Below, piece by piece: positions 36,710-44,917 of a stretch of DNA of 60,876 nucleotides. The stretch is from Leptolyngbyaceae cyanobacterium. GTDB taxonomy: Bacteria > Cyanobacteriota > Cyanobacteriia > Cyanobacteriales > Aerosakkonemataceae. Each line of letters begins with the position of its first letter. The stretch's first letter is position 1. The stretch is taken from assembly GCA_036703985.1 (NCBI GenBank), contig DATNQN010000103.1, forward strand, positions 1 to 60,876, written 5' to 3'. The position numbers and the translations under genes were made by a program. Below the pieces are notes generated by a model. That model was given only the letters and a program-made list of their open reading frames with translations. It was not told where the DNA came from and ran no database searches.

Positions 36710-37858
36710 ATGATGAAAAATTTAGTCTTAATCGGTGGTGGTCATTCTCATGCGATCGCGCTTCGATTATTTGGTATTAATCCTATCCTGAATATCCGCC
36801 TCATTCTCATATCCGAATCACCTCAGACACCTTATTCTGGAATGATACCCGGTAATGTAGCTGGTTTCTATACCGATCGGGAATGTCATATCGATCTACG
36901 ACAGCTAACTGAGTTTGCTCAAGTTAAATTTATCGTTGATAAAGTAGTTGATGTAGATTTAAAAAATCGGCAAATTTTCTGTGCTAAACGTCTACCAATT
37001 TCCTTTGATTTTTTATCAATTAATACTGGAAGCACTCCCACGATTTTGTCGGTAAAAGGTGCATCTGAATATGCGATCGCAGTTAAACCAATATCGGAAT
37101 TTTTACCAAAGTGGCATCGCTTAGTTGAGCAAGTTAGCGAGCAACCTTCACAACCGATTTCTTTAGGAATTGTCGGTGGTGGTGCTGGTGGCGTGGAACT
37201 AGCATTAACAATGCAAGCAGGGTTGCATCGGGTTTTGCAAATGGCTCAACAACCTTTATCAAATTTGCAAATTCATTTATTTGAACGCAGTGCAGAATTA
37301 ATGGAAAATCATCATCAATGGGTAAAGCGTCACATGAAAAAATTGCTTACCCGTCGAGGAATTCAACTACATTTAAAAGAAAGTGTTTGTGAAGTGCAGC
37401 CGCAACTTGTCAGATGCGAATCTGGGTTGGTAGTGAAATGCGATCGCCTTTTTTGGGTAACTCAAGCATCTGCACCGAATTGGCCGAAAAAATCGGGATT
37501 AGTCACAGATGAAGCTGGCTTTATCCTCGTAAATAATAACTTGCAATCTGTTTCCCATCCTCATGTATTTGCGGCTGGCGATATTGCCACGATTGAAAAT
37601 AATCCTTGTCCGAAAGCGGGAGTATTTGCAGTGCGACAGGGAAAACCATTATTTAACAACTGGCAACGCATGGTAGAAGGACAAACACTCGAACCTTATT
37701 ATCCTCAAAAACGATATCTTAGTTTGATCGGCACTGGTGATGGTTCTGCCGTTGCTTCCTGGGGAAAATACGGATGGGAATCGCCTCTTTTGTGGTATTT
37801 AAAAGATTCGATCGATCGTCGATTTATGGCGCAATTTGAAAAATTAGGTAGTGAATAG
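36710..37858 (+). CDS. FAD-dependent NDH-2-like oxidoreductase (SelD-associated type)
   Basis: The 382-residue flavoprotein has two dinucleotide folds: KNLVLIGGGHSHAIALRLFG at the N-terminus (FAD) and LGIVGGGAGGVELALTMQAG at about 155 (NAD(P)H), with a closing FAD block HPHVFAAGDIATI. It lacks the paired redox cysteines of disulfide reductases, like type II NADH dehydrogenases. The sequence resembles the N-terminal half of cyanobacterial SelD-fused proteins (HSHAIALRLFG, SGMIPGNVAGFY), but here it ends at the domain border and no selenophosphate synthetase follows. ATG at 36713 is the alternative start. Substrate unknown. Confidence 0.85.
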   Translation: MMKNLVLIGGGHSHAIALRLFGINPILNIRLILISESPQTPYSGMIPGNVAGFYTDRECHIDLRQLTEFAQVKFIVDKVVDVDLKNRQIFCAKRLPISFDFLSINTGSTPTILSVKGASEYAIAVKPISEFLPKWHRLVEQVSEQPSQPISLGIVGGGAGGVELALTMQAGLHRVLQMAQQPLSNLQIHLFERSAELMENHHQWVKRHMKKLLTRRGIQLHLKESVCEVQPQLVRCESGLVVKCDRLFWVTQASAPNWPKKSGLVTDEAGFILVNNNLQSVSHPHVFAAGDIATIENNPCPKAGVFAVRQGKPLFNNWQRMVEGQTLEPYYPQKRYLSLIGTGDGSAVASWGKYGWESPLLWYLKDSIDRRFMAQFEKLGSE

Positions 37859-37876
37859 AGACTAGTGAGTTGCAAA

Positions 37877-37907
37877 GAAACCCGGTTTCTTGAAGAAACC
37901 GGGTTTC
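37877..37907. repeat. 31-bp palindromic repeat, copy 3
   Basis: GAAACCCGGTTTC-TTGAA-GAAACCGGGTTTC is a perfect 13-bp stem between convergent genes, 19 bp after a stop codon. Confidence 0.9.
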
Positions 37908-37962
37908 TGAACGGCGCATTAAACATTCAATTATGCTGTAGGAACACGGCATTATTAAATAA

Positions 37963-38017
37963 GTTTGTAGTGAGGACTTCAGTCCTCAGAATAAGGACTA
38001 AAGTCCTTACTACAAAC
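37963..38017. repeat. 55-bp inverted-repeat element (GTTTGTAGT...ACTACAAAC)
   Basis: The outer 23 bp on each side are inverted copies with two differences (GTTTGTAGTGAGGACTTCAG against GTTTGTAGTAAGGACTTTAG). It adjoins the stop of the STAND gene and could serve as a terminator. Confidence 0.85.
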
Positions 38018-38026
38018 GGATGATTT

Positions 38027-39403
38027 TTACTTAAAATATCGATTTTTCACATATTCTTTGAAAATCGGATTCAAACTAAAAAAAGTTGTCTTTCCCTCTT
38101 CTTTCCCTTCTAATAAAAATCGCTTTCCTAATGACTGTATGCCATTCACTAAATCCGATGCCGATAACTGCATTACTTTCAAAATTTGCGGCAATGCCAC
38201 AGGTTTATTTTCTTTGGCAAGCTGCATCATGATAGCGATTTCTTGATGGGTTAACCGCTGAAACTGTTGCTCTAATTGTGCTTGCAATGATTCGTCTAAT
38301 ATCGGCGCATCGCATTGCAAAAAGTCGGCTACGCTACCACCGAATAGTTCTTGAATGGTGCTAGCGGTAAATTCTAGCCATAGCGGATTTCCTTGATAGG
38401 TATTAATTAAGATTTCCCAATCTTCTTCATCTGATAATTGATATGATTTGAGGATGTCTTTCGCTGCTACTCCTAAACTGCCTAAAACTAATGTTTTTAC
38501 GTAGTTATTATTTTTTTCTAATTTAGCAATCTCTCTAGGTTTTTCCCAACTGTTGATTAATAAACAGCTATTGTGATTAACTTCGGCAATTAATTTAAAA
38601 AATAATTGATAATCTTCATATCCGCTTTTATATTGTCCCGCCAATTGTCCGCTGCTATAAAGCATTTGGATGTCATCGAGAATAATTAAACAGCGATGCT
38701 GACGAAAGTTGTTGAGAAGTTGGGATATTTGCGCTTCGATGCTTTGAGGAATGTCTGCTTGCTGGGGGAAGATTTGCAATAAGTTGGTGAGTGTGGCGTT
38801 GAGTGTTGGGGAGAAGCGAAGACTGCGATAGATTATGTAATCGAAATTGCTTTTGATTTGTTCGATTAGTCGAAGTGCTAGGGTGGTTTTCCCGATTCCG
38901 CTGTTTCCCAGAAGTGCGATGAGGCGGCAGTTTTGTTGTAATATCCAGGTTTCGAGGATGGTGAGTTCGGGAATGCGATCGTAGAAGTTGAAAATTTGGG
39001 CTGCGTCGCCTAAGTCGATGTGGGGTTGTGTTGGGGTTTGTTGGGGTTGTTGGGTGACTGGTGGAGATTGAGATGTTTGTTGCGGACAAATGTTGACATT
39101 ACCAATTCTTAAAATATTTTTTCCAAAAGGTGATGCAAAATTTGATAGTAAAGATTGTTCTACTTTAGCTCTAAAACTTGATTTACTAACTCGTTCTCCC
39201 AGTACATCTGAAAGAATTTTCCATAATTCTGAAGCAACATCCCTAATGTGACCTTCACTTGTATGAGTTTCTTCTGCAATTTTCCAGTATTTTTGGCCTT
39301 GTAGAGTACCCCGCAGAATAGCTTCTTGCAAATAGTCTAAGTGTTCCCCTGTTTTAGTGAAAACTAGCTCGTCTGCAAGGTGTATAATTTCCGAAATGTC
39401 CAT
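38027..39403 (-). CDS. STAND (NB-ARC-like) ATPase with vMAP-type N-terminal region
   Basis: The 458-residue protein starts with a helical DNA-binding-like region (1-90: SEIIHLADELVF...LQEAILRGTL...YWKIAEETHTSEGHIRDVAS), which resembles the vMAP N-terminal HTH of cyanobacterial NB-ARC proteins. A Pro/Gln-rich linker (108-128) leads to a nucleotide-binding domain with Walker A GNSGIGKT (166-173) and Walker B LIILDD (239-244). A helical, winged-helix-like part ends the protein. There is no C-terminal WD40, TPR or LRR sensor, so it is short for a STAND switch. It is divergent from a GTPase across 189 bp. A role in a conflict or regulatory system is inferred. Confidence 0.85.
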   Translation of the reverse strand: MDISEIIHLADELVFTKTGEHLDYLQEAILRGTLQGQKYWKIAEETHTSEGHIRDVASELWKILSDVLGERVSKSSFRAKVEQSLLSNFASPFGKNILRIGNVNICPQQTSQSPPVTQQPQQTPTQPHIDLGDAAQIFNFYDRIPELTILETWILQQNCRLIALLGNSGIGKTTLALRLIEQIKSNFDYIIYRSLRFSPTLNATLTNLLQIFPQQADIPQSIEAQISQLLNNFRQHRCLIILDDIQMLYSSGQLAGQYKSGYEDYQLFFKLIAEVNHNSCLLINSWEKPREIAKLEKNNNYVKTLVLGSLGVAAKDILKSYQLSDEEDWEILINTYQGNPLWLEFTASTIQELFGGSVADFLQCDAPILDESLQAQLEQQFQRLTHQEIAIMMQLAKENKPVALPQILKVMQLSASDLVNGIQSLGKRFLLEGKEEGKTTFFSLNPIFKEYVKNRYFK

Positions 39404-39444
39404 AAATCAGGATAAGCAGCGCCTTTCCAGTATTGTACCCGATC

Positions 39445-39495
39445 TTTCCGACATTTCCGACAAATTTGGCCCATTAAATTTCCGACATTTCCGAC
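39445..39495. promoter_or_regulatory. Duplicated 17-bp repeat in a divergent promoter region
   Basis: TTTCCGACATTTCCGAC occurs exactly at 39445-39461 and 39479-39495, 34 bp apart start to start (about three DNA turns). Each copy is itself two TTTCCGAC half-units. The repeats lie in the 189-bp gap between the STAND ATPase and GTPase genes. They are a candidate operator, possibly for the ATPase's own HTH-like region. Confidence 0.5.
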
Positions 39496-39592
39496 TGACA
39501 GTACTTAGAGGTTAAGGGACTATAAATTTAATTACCGTACTTTACACGGTACGAAAATGTGTATATTTGCTTAAACAAATTTAAAAAATAGT

Positions 39593-40480
39593 ATGAGTGA
39601 TACACTGGCCATAAATTTTATTGATGCTCTTAAAAGAAAAGTACAAGAAATGAGCGGGCAGCGGTTGATATTTTTCGTTGTAGGTCGGGCGGGTTGGGGT
39701 AAATCTAGCACCATAAACTCATTATTAGGTGAAGAGAAATGCAAAGTTGATGATGATGAACCTTCAACAATAGAAGTTAGTGGTTTTGAATTTGAAATGA
39801 ATGGTGTTAAAGCTAAGATTTTCGATACTCCTGGCCTTTGTGATGGTAGTGGCAATGACCAAAAATATATGCAGGAAATTCGTCAAAAGATTAAAAATCC
39901 CGATTCTATGCTATATGTTAATAGGCTCGACGAAACTAGGATTACAGATAATGACAAGCGTGGAATAAAAATTATTTCAGACGCATTAGGAGCGGAAGTA
40001 TGGCAAAACGCTGTTATTGTTTTTACTTTTGCCAATAATGTTAATCCTTCTGAATATGAAAAAAAGTTAGCAAAAAGAACCTTCTTAATCCGAAAAGCTA
40101 TAGAAGATTGCATACAAAATAATGAAATAGCCTTTCAAATACCAGTAGTAGCAATAGATAATAAAAATACAATAAGGCCAGATGGTCAAGAATGGCTTGG
40201 CGAATTTTTTACTGTTGTAGCGGATCGTGTATCTCTAAAAGGTATTGTTGCCTTTTTGTCTATGTTGACGCCCACTATAAAAAAGAGAACTCATCTTAAT
40301 AAACAACAAAAAGAAATTATTAGGAGAAAATTTGTTGCAGCTGTTTTTCAAAATACAGCAACAGCAATGGGAATTGGAGTGGCAGTAGCTGGACTTATAA
40401 ATGCTCCTATAATCATAGGTTTTTCAACTGCTGGTATAATGGGAACTCTTCTAGGAGCGTGGTTATCCAAAGATGAATAA
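39593..40480 (+). CDS. AIG1/Toc34-like GTPase with hydrophobic C-terminus
   Basis: The 295-residue protein has a P-loop FVVGRAGWGKSSTINSLLGE (G1 at 31-38) of the type found in TRAFAC septin-like/AIG1-Toc GTPases. A switch Thr is likely in EPSTIEV. G3 is DTPG (78-81). The G4 position reads TFANN, so the base-recognition NKxD/TKxD motif is not canonical. The last 45 residues are hydrophobic (AVAGLINAPIIIGFSTAGIM), suggesting membrane insertion, a known feature of immune-type GTPases. It is divergent from the STAND ATPase gene. The exact family and function are not known to me. Confidence 0.8.
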   Translation: MSDTLAINFIDALKRKVQEMSGQRLIFFVVGRAGWGKSSTINSLLGEEKCKVDDDEPSTIEVSGFEFEMNGVKAKIFDTPGLCDGSGNDQKYMQEIRQKIKNPDSMLYVNRLDETRITDNDKRGIKIISDALGAEVWQNAVIVFTFANNVNPSEYEKKLAKRTFLIRKAIEDCIQNNEIAFQIPVVAIDNKNTIRPDGQEWLGEFFTVVADRVSLKGIVAFLSMLTPTIKKRTHLNKQQKEIIRRKFVAAVFQNTATAMGIGVAVAGLINAPIIIGFSTAGIMGTLLGAWLSKDE

Positions 40481-40570
40481 AAAAAGATGAGCAAATGCGA
40501 TCGCACATTTCCATCTTCTCCGAAATGCGATCGCTTAATACATTTAACCGCCAATAAAAAGCTCTCCTAT

Positions 40571-40953
40571 TTACCAAATAACGTTAACTGTATATTTGGC
40601 AACAATTGGATCGCAGCTAACTAAGGCAGCATTTTCTACATTCGCTTGAGCAACTAACAAACGAAAGGATCTTTGTGAATAATTGGCAAGCTATCCAATG
40701 CTAAAACATGAATCAGCTTCACAGGTAGCACGTCTATTTGATTAGTTTTTTGCTGATTTTCAATAATTTCTAACAAAGGTTGATTTAGTGTAATCTTACC
40801 TAGTTGTAATTTAATTTGCATCTCCCAAATACTGATAACACTCAGGAGTAAAATATTTGGCTTATCTTGCAACAATGCCAAAGCTTTTTGTGAGAGATTA
40901 TTCGGCTGACTATCCCACCAAATAAAAGTATGCGTATCAAACAATAATCTCAT
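40571..40953 (-). pseudogene. VapC-type PIN-domain toxin, frameshifted
   Basis: The toxin starts at 40953 (MRLLFDTHTFIWWDSQPNNL), overlapping the antitoxin stop by ATGA. It runs normally through ISIWEMQIKLQLGKI and HVLALDSLPIIHKDPF, then reads Val-Cys-stop. If four bases (ATCG) are restored after TTCG, the frame continues as HKDPFDRLLVAQANVENAALVSCDPIVAKYTVNVIW to a TAA at 40571-40573, exactly like full VapC proteins. The deletion lies at a CGATCG site (likely a slip between repeats) and removes the catalytic Asp of DPFDR. The ribonuclease should be inactive. Confidence 0.85.
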
Positions 40954-41192
40954 GCACCTGCTGTCCAAAATTCTTCCGGTAATGGTTCATCAAAATCATT
41001 ACTTGTCGATATTGCTCCTGGATGTAATCCAGCTATTCTGGGGGCATTATTTTCGATGATAGGAACTATACGCGCCACGGGTTTTTTCCCATTTGTCAAT
41101 AAAATCTCTTTTCCTTCATCAATGAGATGGGCTAATTCTTGCAGGCTCATTTCTGCTAGACTAACATCAAGTGTTTTTTGCTCGGCAGTCAT
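40950..41192 (-). CDS. Phd/YefM-type antitoxin
   Basis: The 80-residue protein matches the small antitoxins paired with cyanobacterial VapC toxins. Its N-terminus LAEMSLQELAHLIDEGKEILLTNGKKPVARIVP carries the Phd/YefM DNA-binding fold and the typical GKPVARIVP motif. The C-terminal tail (FDEPLPEEFW) would wrap the toxin. The gene is complete and shares the ATGA overlap with its toxin, which is broken. It may still repress its own promoter. Confidence 0.9.
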   Translation of the reverse strand: MTAEQKTLDVSLAEMSLQELAHLIDEGKEILLTNGKKPVARIVPIIENNAPRIAGLHPGAISTSNDFDEPLPEEFWTAGA

Positions 41193-41379
41193 ATTGATTT
41201 ACTAAATTCACCTAAATATATTCTATTTTACATCAAGAGCATCAAGACTAAACTCTAGTTTAGAATATACTCTCAAGTCAGCGTAGACTGCCGTAGTCAT
41301 GTCGCCTATTTTCATCTTCAACCGAAATGCGTTGGCTCCCGCCTGCCGTAAGCATATCGCTCCATATCAATTTATTAAT

Positions 41380-41745
41380 TTAATTACTTGGATTATCTTC
41401 TTGATTTCGTTGATTTAATAACAGATCCAGCAGTCGATTCGTTTCAGTTCTCAACCCGGCAATTTCCGCTTGTTGCCGTTCAATATTTGCCTGCGTTCGA
41501 TCCATCCTTTCAAATAATCGATCGCGTTCTTCCCTTGCTTCCGCAGCGACATTAGCTAGTGCTTGAATAACACGAGCATTACTTTCTATCAGGCGATCGT
41601 GATTAGCAATAGTACGAGCGTTTATTTCTACCGTGCTTGCCAAACTATCTACCTTAATGGTTAAACTATCTATCTTGACGCCGATATTCTCCACGGTAGC
41701 AGCCAAACGATCTAACCTCTCATCATCCCAGCGTTCTGTATTCAT
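41380..41745 (-). CDS. Coiled-coil hypothetical protein
   Basis: The 121-residue protein is almost entirely heptad repeats, with hydrophobic positions every 3-4 residues (ENIGVKIDSLTIKVDSLAST, then ANHDRLIESNARVIQALANV and NIERQQAEIAGLRTETNRLL). It should form a long trimeric or dimeric coiled coil. Related short coiled-coil proteins are common in filamentous cyanobacteria, where they have no known function. It lies next to the toxin-antitoxin module but is separated from it by 187 bp and is probably its own unit. Confidence 0.8.
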   Translation of the reverse strand: MNTERWDDERLDRLAATVENIGVKIDSLTIKVDSLASTVEINARTIANHDRLIESNARVIQALANVAAEAREERDRLFERMDRTQANIERQQAEIAGLRTETNRLLDLLLNQRNQEDNPSN

Positions 41746-42097
41746 AATTTTGTCTATACTCTAGTAATTTTATTTGAATTATAGTACCAGTTCAGTTTAA
41801 TTGTATCACTTATCTTTTTCCTTGCCTCTCTGCGGTGAAAAGTAAAAGTGACAGCGTTTAAGTGAATTAGTATCCAATACACGACCTTTTTTACGAAAGT
41901 AGGGAATTATTCAGATAACCAAAAAACTACCTCGTGAAACTCCCCACTATCTACTTACTACTAAGTAGGATGGCATGGGTAAACGCACATAGGCAGGGCG
42001 GGTAAGATAAGCGAGTAAAACTGTTGTATTTCAAGCACTCTAACTAAACCCGCCCCTACAAATCTACCTTCGTTTTTTCGCACCTACCTACTTAATA
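41746..42097. other. Intergenic region with GC-rich inverted repeat remnants
   Basis: In 352 bases I see no gene. GCGGGT near 41998 and ACCCGCCCCTACA near 42047-42060 form an inverted pair like the cyanobacterial TGTAGGGGCGGGTTTAGT repeat, another copy of which is at 48752-48806. Confidence 0.5.
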
Positions 42098-43411
42098 TTA
42101 ATCAGCCAAAACTTGTCCTTTGGTTTCGATCGTCCAAGGTATCAAACTAATTCCCAGTAAGGGAACAAAACCAACCCAAAACAAGCTGAACGTTCCACCA
42201 GACAAAGGATTTGACCCGTGCGAAGACAGATAGCCCAACCAAAAAGGGCCGATCGCAGCTACTACTCGGCCAGCATTGTAACAAAAGCCAGAACCAGTTG
42301 CTCGCAGTCTAGTCGGGAACAGTTCCGGTAAGTAGTAAGCGAAACTACCAAAGACGCCGAAAACAGTTAATCCCAAGAAAAATAACGAATAAATAAATAT
42401 TTCCGGCGGTATTGGTAGCCCGAAAATAATCATAATCGCAGCCGAAGAGAGAAGAAAGTAAAGGGAAAACATCACTCGACGCCCTAAAAATTTAGCGGCG
42501 GGTACCGTCAGCAACGTTCCGATTAAAGAACCTAAGTTGAGGGAATTACTAGCAATTGCTTTCCACTGTTCTACTAATACTTGAGTAGCTATGGGGTCTA
42601 ACTCTCTAGTGACAGCAACCGAGCGAGCTAATTGAGAGGCAATTACTTGAATGAATGCGCCACAAACTTGCGAAGTGAAAAGCGCAATAAAAGCTAACAG
42701 CAAACCGCTAATTGTGGAAGGTAAATTTTCCTGGTTGAACAGTTCTCGAATTCTTGGTAGCGCAGCCTTAGCGCTATTTTTGAGCCAAACTTCCGGTTCT
42801 TTGATAAAAAAGCGCACGATCGCAGCTGCCGCAGCCGGAATTAAACCGCAAAGAAATACGTAACGCCAAGAAATTTCCGGACTGTTTGGGAGTAACAACC
42901 CAGAAATGATAAAAGTAACGGAAGTTGCCAAAAACGCGCCCAGCGGTGCAGAAGTACATAACAAAGCCCCCCCTTCGATGCGCCATTTTTCCGGCATTAC
43001 TTCTGCCACCAATGCAGCACCAGCCGCCCATTCGCCGCCAACTCCCAAGCTGGCAACAAATCGACATCCCATTAAAACCCAGATATTAGGAGCGATCGCA
43101 CAGGCAGCCGTTCCCAAGGAATAAAGGACGATCGAGATCAGCAGGGTTTTAGTGCGCCCGATGCGATCGGCTAACTTTCCGAATAATATCCCACCAGCCG
43201 CCCAACCTAACAGCAGCACGGAAGCCATCACGCCCGTCCAATAAACCGTAGCGCTTGCCGCTTCCGGCGAACCAATACTCAAACCTAACAAAGTTGGCAC
43301 GCAGTTGGGAGCAACAAAATTAAATAAAAGGGCATCGAAGATATCAAACCCCCAACCTAACCACGCTGCAAACAGTACAGTCCATTGGTAACGACTTAAA
43401 TCGAACATCAT
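42098..43411 (-). CDS. MFS transporter (sugar/aromatic acid-proton type)
   Basis: The 437-residue inner-membrane protein has about twelve spans. The signature loop between spans 2 and 3 is GGILFGKLADRIGRTKTLL (G-x-x-x-D-R-x-G-R), and after span 4 it has FVASLGVGGEWAAGAALVAE, which is typical of the SP/AAHS branches of the major facilitator family. The equivalent loop in the second half is AAKFLGRRVMF. The substrate is unknown. It is divergent from the amino-acid binding protein gene at 43578. Confidence 0.92.
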   Translation of the reverse strand: MMFDLSRYQWTVLFAAWLGWGFDIFDALLFNFVAPNCVPTLLGLSIGSPEAASATVYWTGVMASVLLLGWAAGGILFGKLADRIGRTKTLLISIVLYSLGTAACAIAPNIWVLMGCRFVASLGVGGEWAAGAALVAEVMPEKWRIEGGALLCTSAPLGAFLATSVTFIISGLLLPNSPEISWRYVFLCGLIPAAAAAIVRFFIKEPEVWLKNSAKAALPRIRELFNQENLPSTISGLLLAFIALFTSQVCGAFIQVIASQLARSVAVTRELDPIATQVLVEQWKAIASNSLNLGSLIGTLLTVPAAKFLGRRVMFSLYFLLSSAAIMIIFGLPIPPEIFIYSLFFLGLTVFGVFGSFAYYLPELFPTRLRATGSGFCYNAGRVVAAIGPFWLGYLSSHGSNPLSGGTFSLFWVGFVPLLGISLIPWTIETKGQVLAD

Positions 43412-43577
43412 TTTTGATTTTCTGGGGGTATTTGGTCTTTCGCTAAATTTGTGAAATACATAGTGATATAGTTTACTGTTGATTACTGAATGTGAATCAA
43501 TGACGCGAGAAAAAATTACTATACTCTGATTGAGTTATATTGAAAATCTCGCTAGAAAAATATATTTCCTCACCCCT

Positions 43578-44777
43578 ATGAAAAAACCTACTGCCCGTAC
43601 TTCTGCTTTATTTACTGCCTTCGCTTTTCTGCTGAGCGCCTGTACTCAAACTAATAATTCTTCCTCAACTGCAAACTTATCTGGCGGCATTCCGATTGGA
43701 GTTGCCCTAGCACAAACTAGCAACGTTGCTTTACTCGGTCAAGAAGGAATTGCCGGTGCGAAAATTGCCGAGAAATATTTTAACGATAAAGGCGGAGTTG
43801 ATGGCACTCCAATTAAATTAATCGTGCAAGATACTGGCGGAGATGAAGCAGGTACGATTAACGCTTTTCAAGTATTAATTACCCAAGCCAAAGTAGTCGG
43901 TATTGTTGGCCCCACTCTCTCCCAACAAGCCTTTAGCGCTAATCCGATCGCAGAACGTGCCAAAGTGCCAGTAATCGGCGCATCCAACACTGCCAAAGGA
44001 ATTCCCGAAATAGGAGATTATGTGGCCCGCGTTTCTGCACCAGTTGCGATCGTTGCCCCTAATTCGATCGAAGCCGCCCTCAAAATAAATCCAAAAATCA
44101 AAAAAGTAGCAGTTTTTTACGCCCAAAACGATGCTTTTAGCAAATCGGAAACCGAAACTTTCCAACAAACAGTTAAGGAGCGAGGACTTGAATTAATCAC
44201 CGTTCAAAAATTCCAAACTACCGATACAGACTTTCAATCACAAGCAACCAACGCCCTGAATTTAAAACCAGATTTGATAATCATTTCCGGTTTGGCAGCC
44301 GATGGAGGCAACTTAGTAAGACAACTCCGAGAATTAGGTTACAAAGGAGTGATTATTGGCGGCAACGGTTTCAATACATCGAATATTTTTGCAGTTTGCA
44401 AAGCACTTTGCGACGGCGTTTTAGTAGCACAAGCTTACAGTCCCGATCACCCTAATGAAATTAACAAAACCTTCCGTGCTACCTATCTCAATCAATACAA
44501 AAAAGAACCTCCTCAGTTTAGCGCCCAAGCTTTTGCCGCCGTCCAAGTATATGCAGAAGCATTGAAAGAATTAGATAAAAAGAGTGACATTAACAAAATG
44601 TCTTTAGCCCAGTTAAGAACGGAATTGAATAAACAGTTATTAATCGGAAAATACGATACACCTTTAGGTGAAATTTCTTTTACACCCGTAGGCGAGGTAG
44701 TACAGAAAGACTTTTACGTAGCACAACTAAAAGTAGATAAAAACGGCAATAACGGTAAATTTGAATTTTTGAAATAA
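43578..44777 (+). CDS. NatB-like amino-acid ABC transporter substrate-binding lipoprotein
   Basis: I start at 43578 (MKKPTARTSALF) because it puts a signal peptide and lipobox LLSAC (Cys22) at the N-terminus; the longer reading from 43530 does not. The 399-residue protein is a periplasmic type I binding protein: IPIGVALAQTSNVALLGQEG, FNDKGGVDGTPIKLIVQDTG, GIVGPTLSQQAF. This is like NatB of the neutral amino-acid system N-I. It should deliver substrate to the LivH/LivM permeases encoded 3-5 kb downstream. A CC pair-like element (AVCKALCDG) is in its second lobe. Confidence 0.92.
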   Translation: MKKPTARTSALFTAFAFLLSACTQTNNSSSTANLSGGIPIGVALAQTSNVALLGQEGIAGAKIAEKYFNDKGGVDGTPIKLIVQDTGGDEAGTINAFQVLITQAKVVGIVGPTLSQQAFSANPIAERAKVPVIGASNTAKGIPEIGDYVARVSAPVAIVAPNSIEAALKINPKIKKVAVFYAQNDAFSKSETETFQQTVKERGLELITVQKFQTTDTDFQSQATNALNLKPDLIIISGLAADGGNLVRQLRELGYKGVIIGGNGFNTSNIFAVCKALCDGVLVAQAYSPDHPNEINKTFRATYLNQYKKEPPQFSAQAFAAVQVYAEALKELDKKSDINKMSLAQLRTELNKQLLIGKYDTPLGEISFTPVGEVVQKDFYVAQLKVDKNGNNGKFEFLK

Positions 44778-44917
44778 GTAACAATGCAAGAACTTCTCAA
44801 GCCAATTTACTCAAGCAGTGACGGGAATTCGATTGTAAAAGCTGGATTATAGGCGTAAATGGTTTAATTTTAGGTTTTATGGTACTATTGAAACCTAGAA
44901 TTACGAGAATCTAGATT

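Noticed and set aside
38673-39089. 138-residue minus-strand frame rich in Ser, Thr, Pro and His
   Set aside because: It overlaps the STAND ATPase in another frame on the same strand. The composition is a frame-shift artefact of the Gln/Pro-rich linker.
40654-40968. VapC as an intact 104-residue protein
   Set aside because: The end HKDPF-Val-Cys lacks the conserved DRLL block, and the lost frame resumes after a 4-bp shift, so I list it as a pseudogene with start at 40953 and end at 40571.
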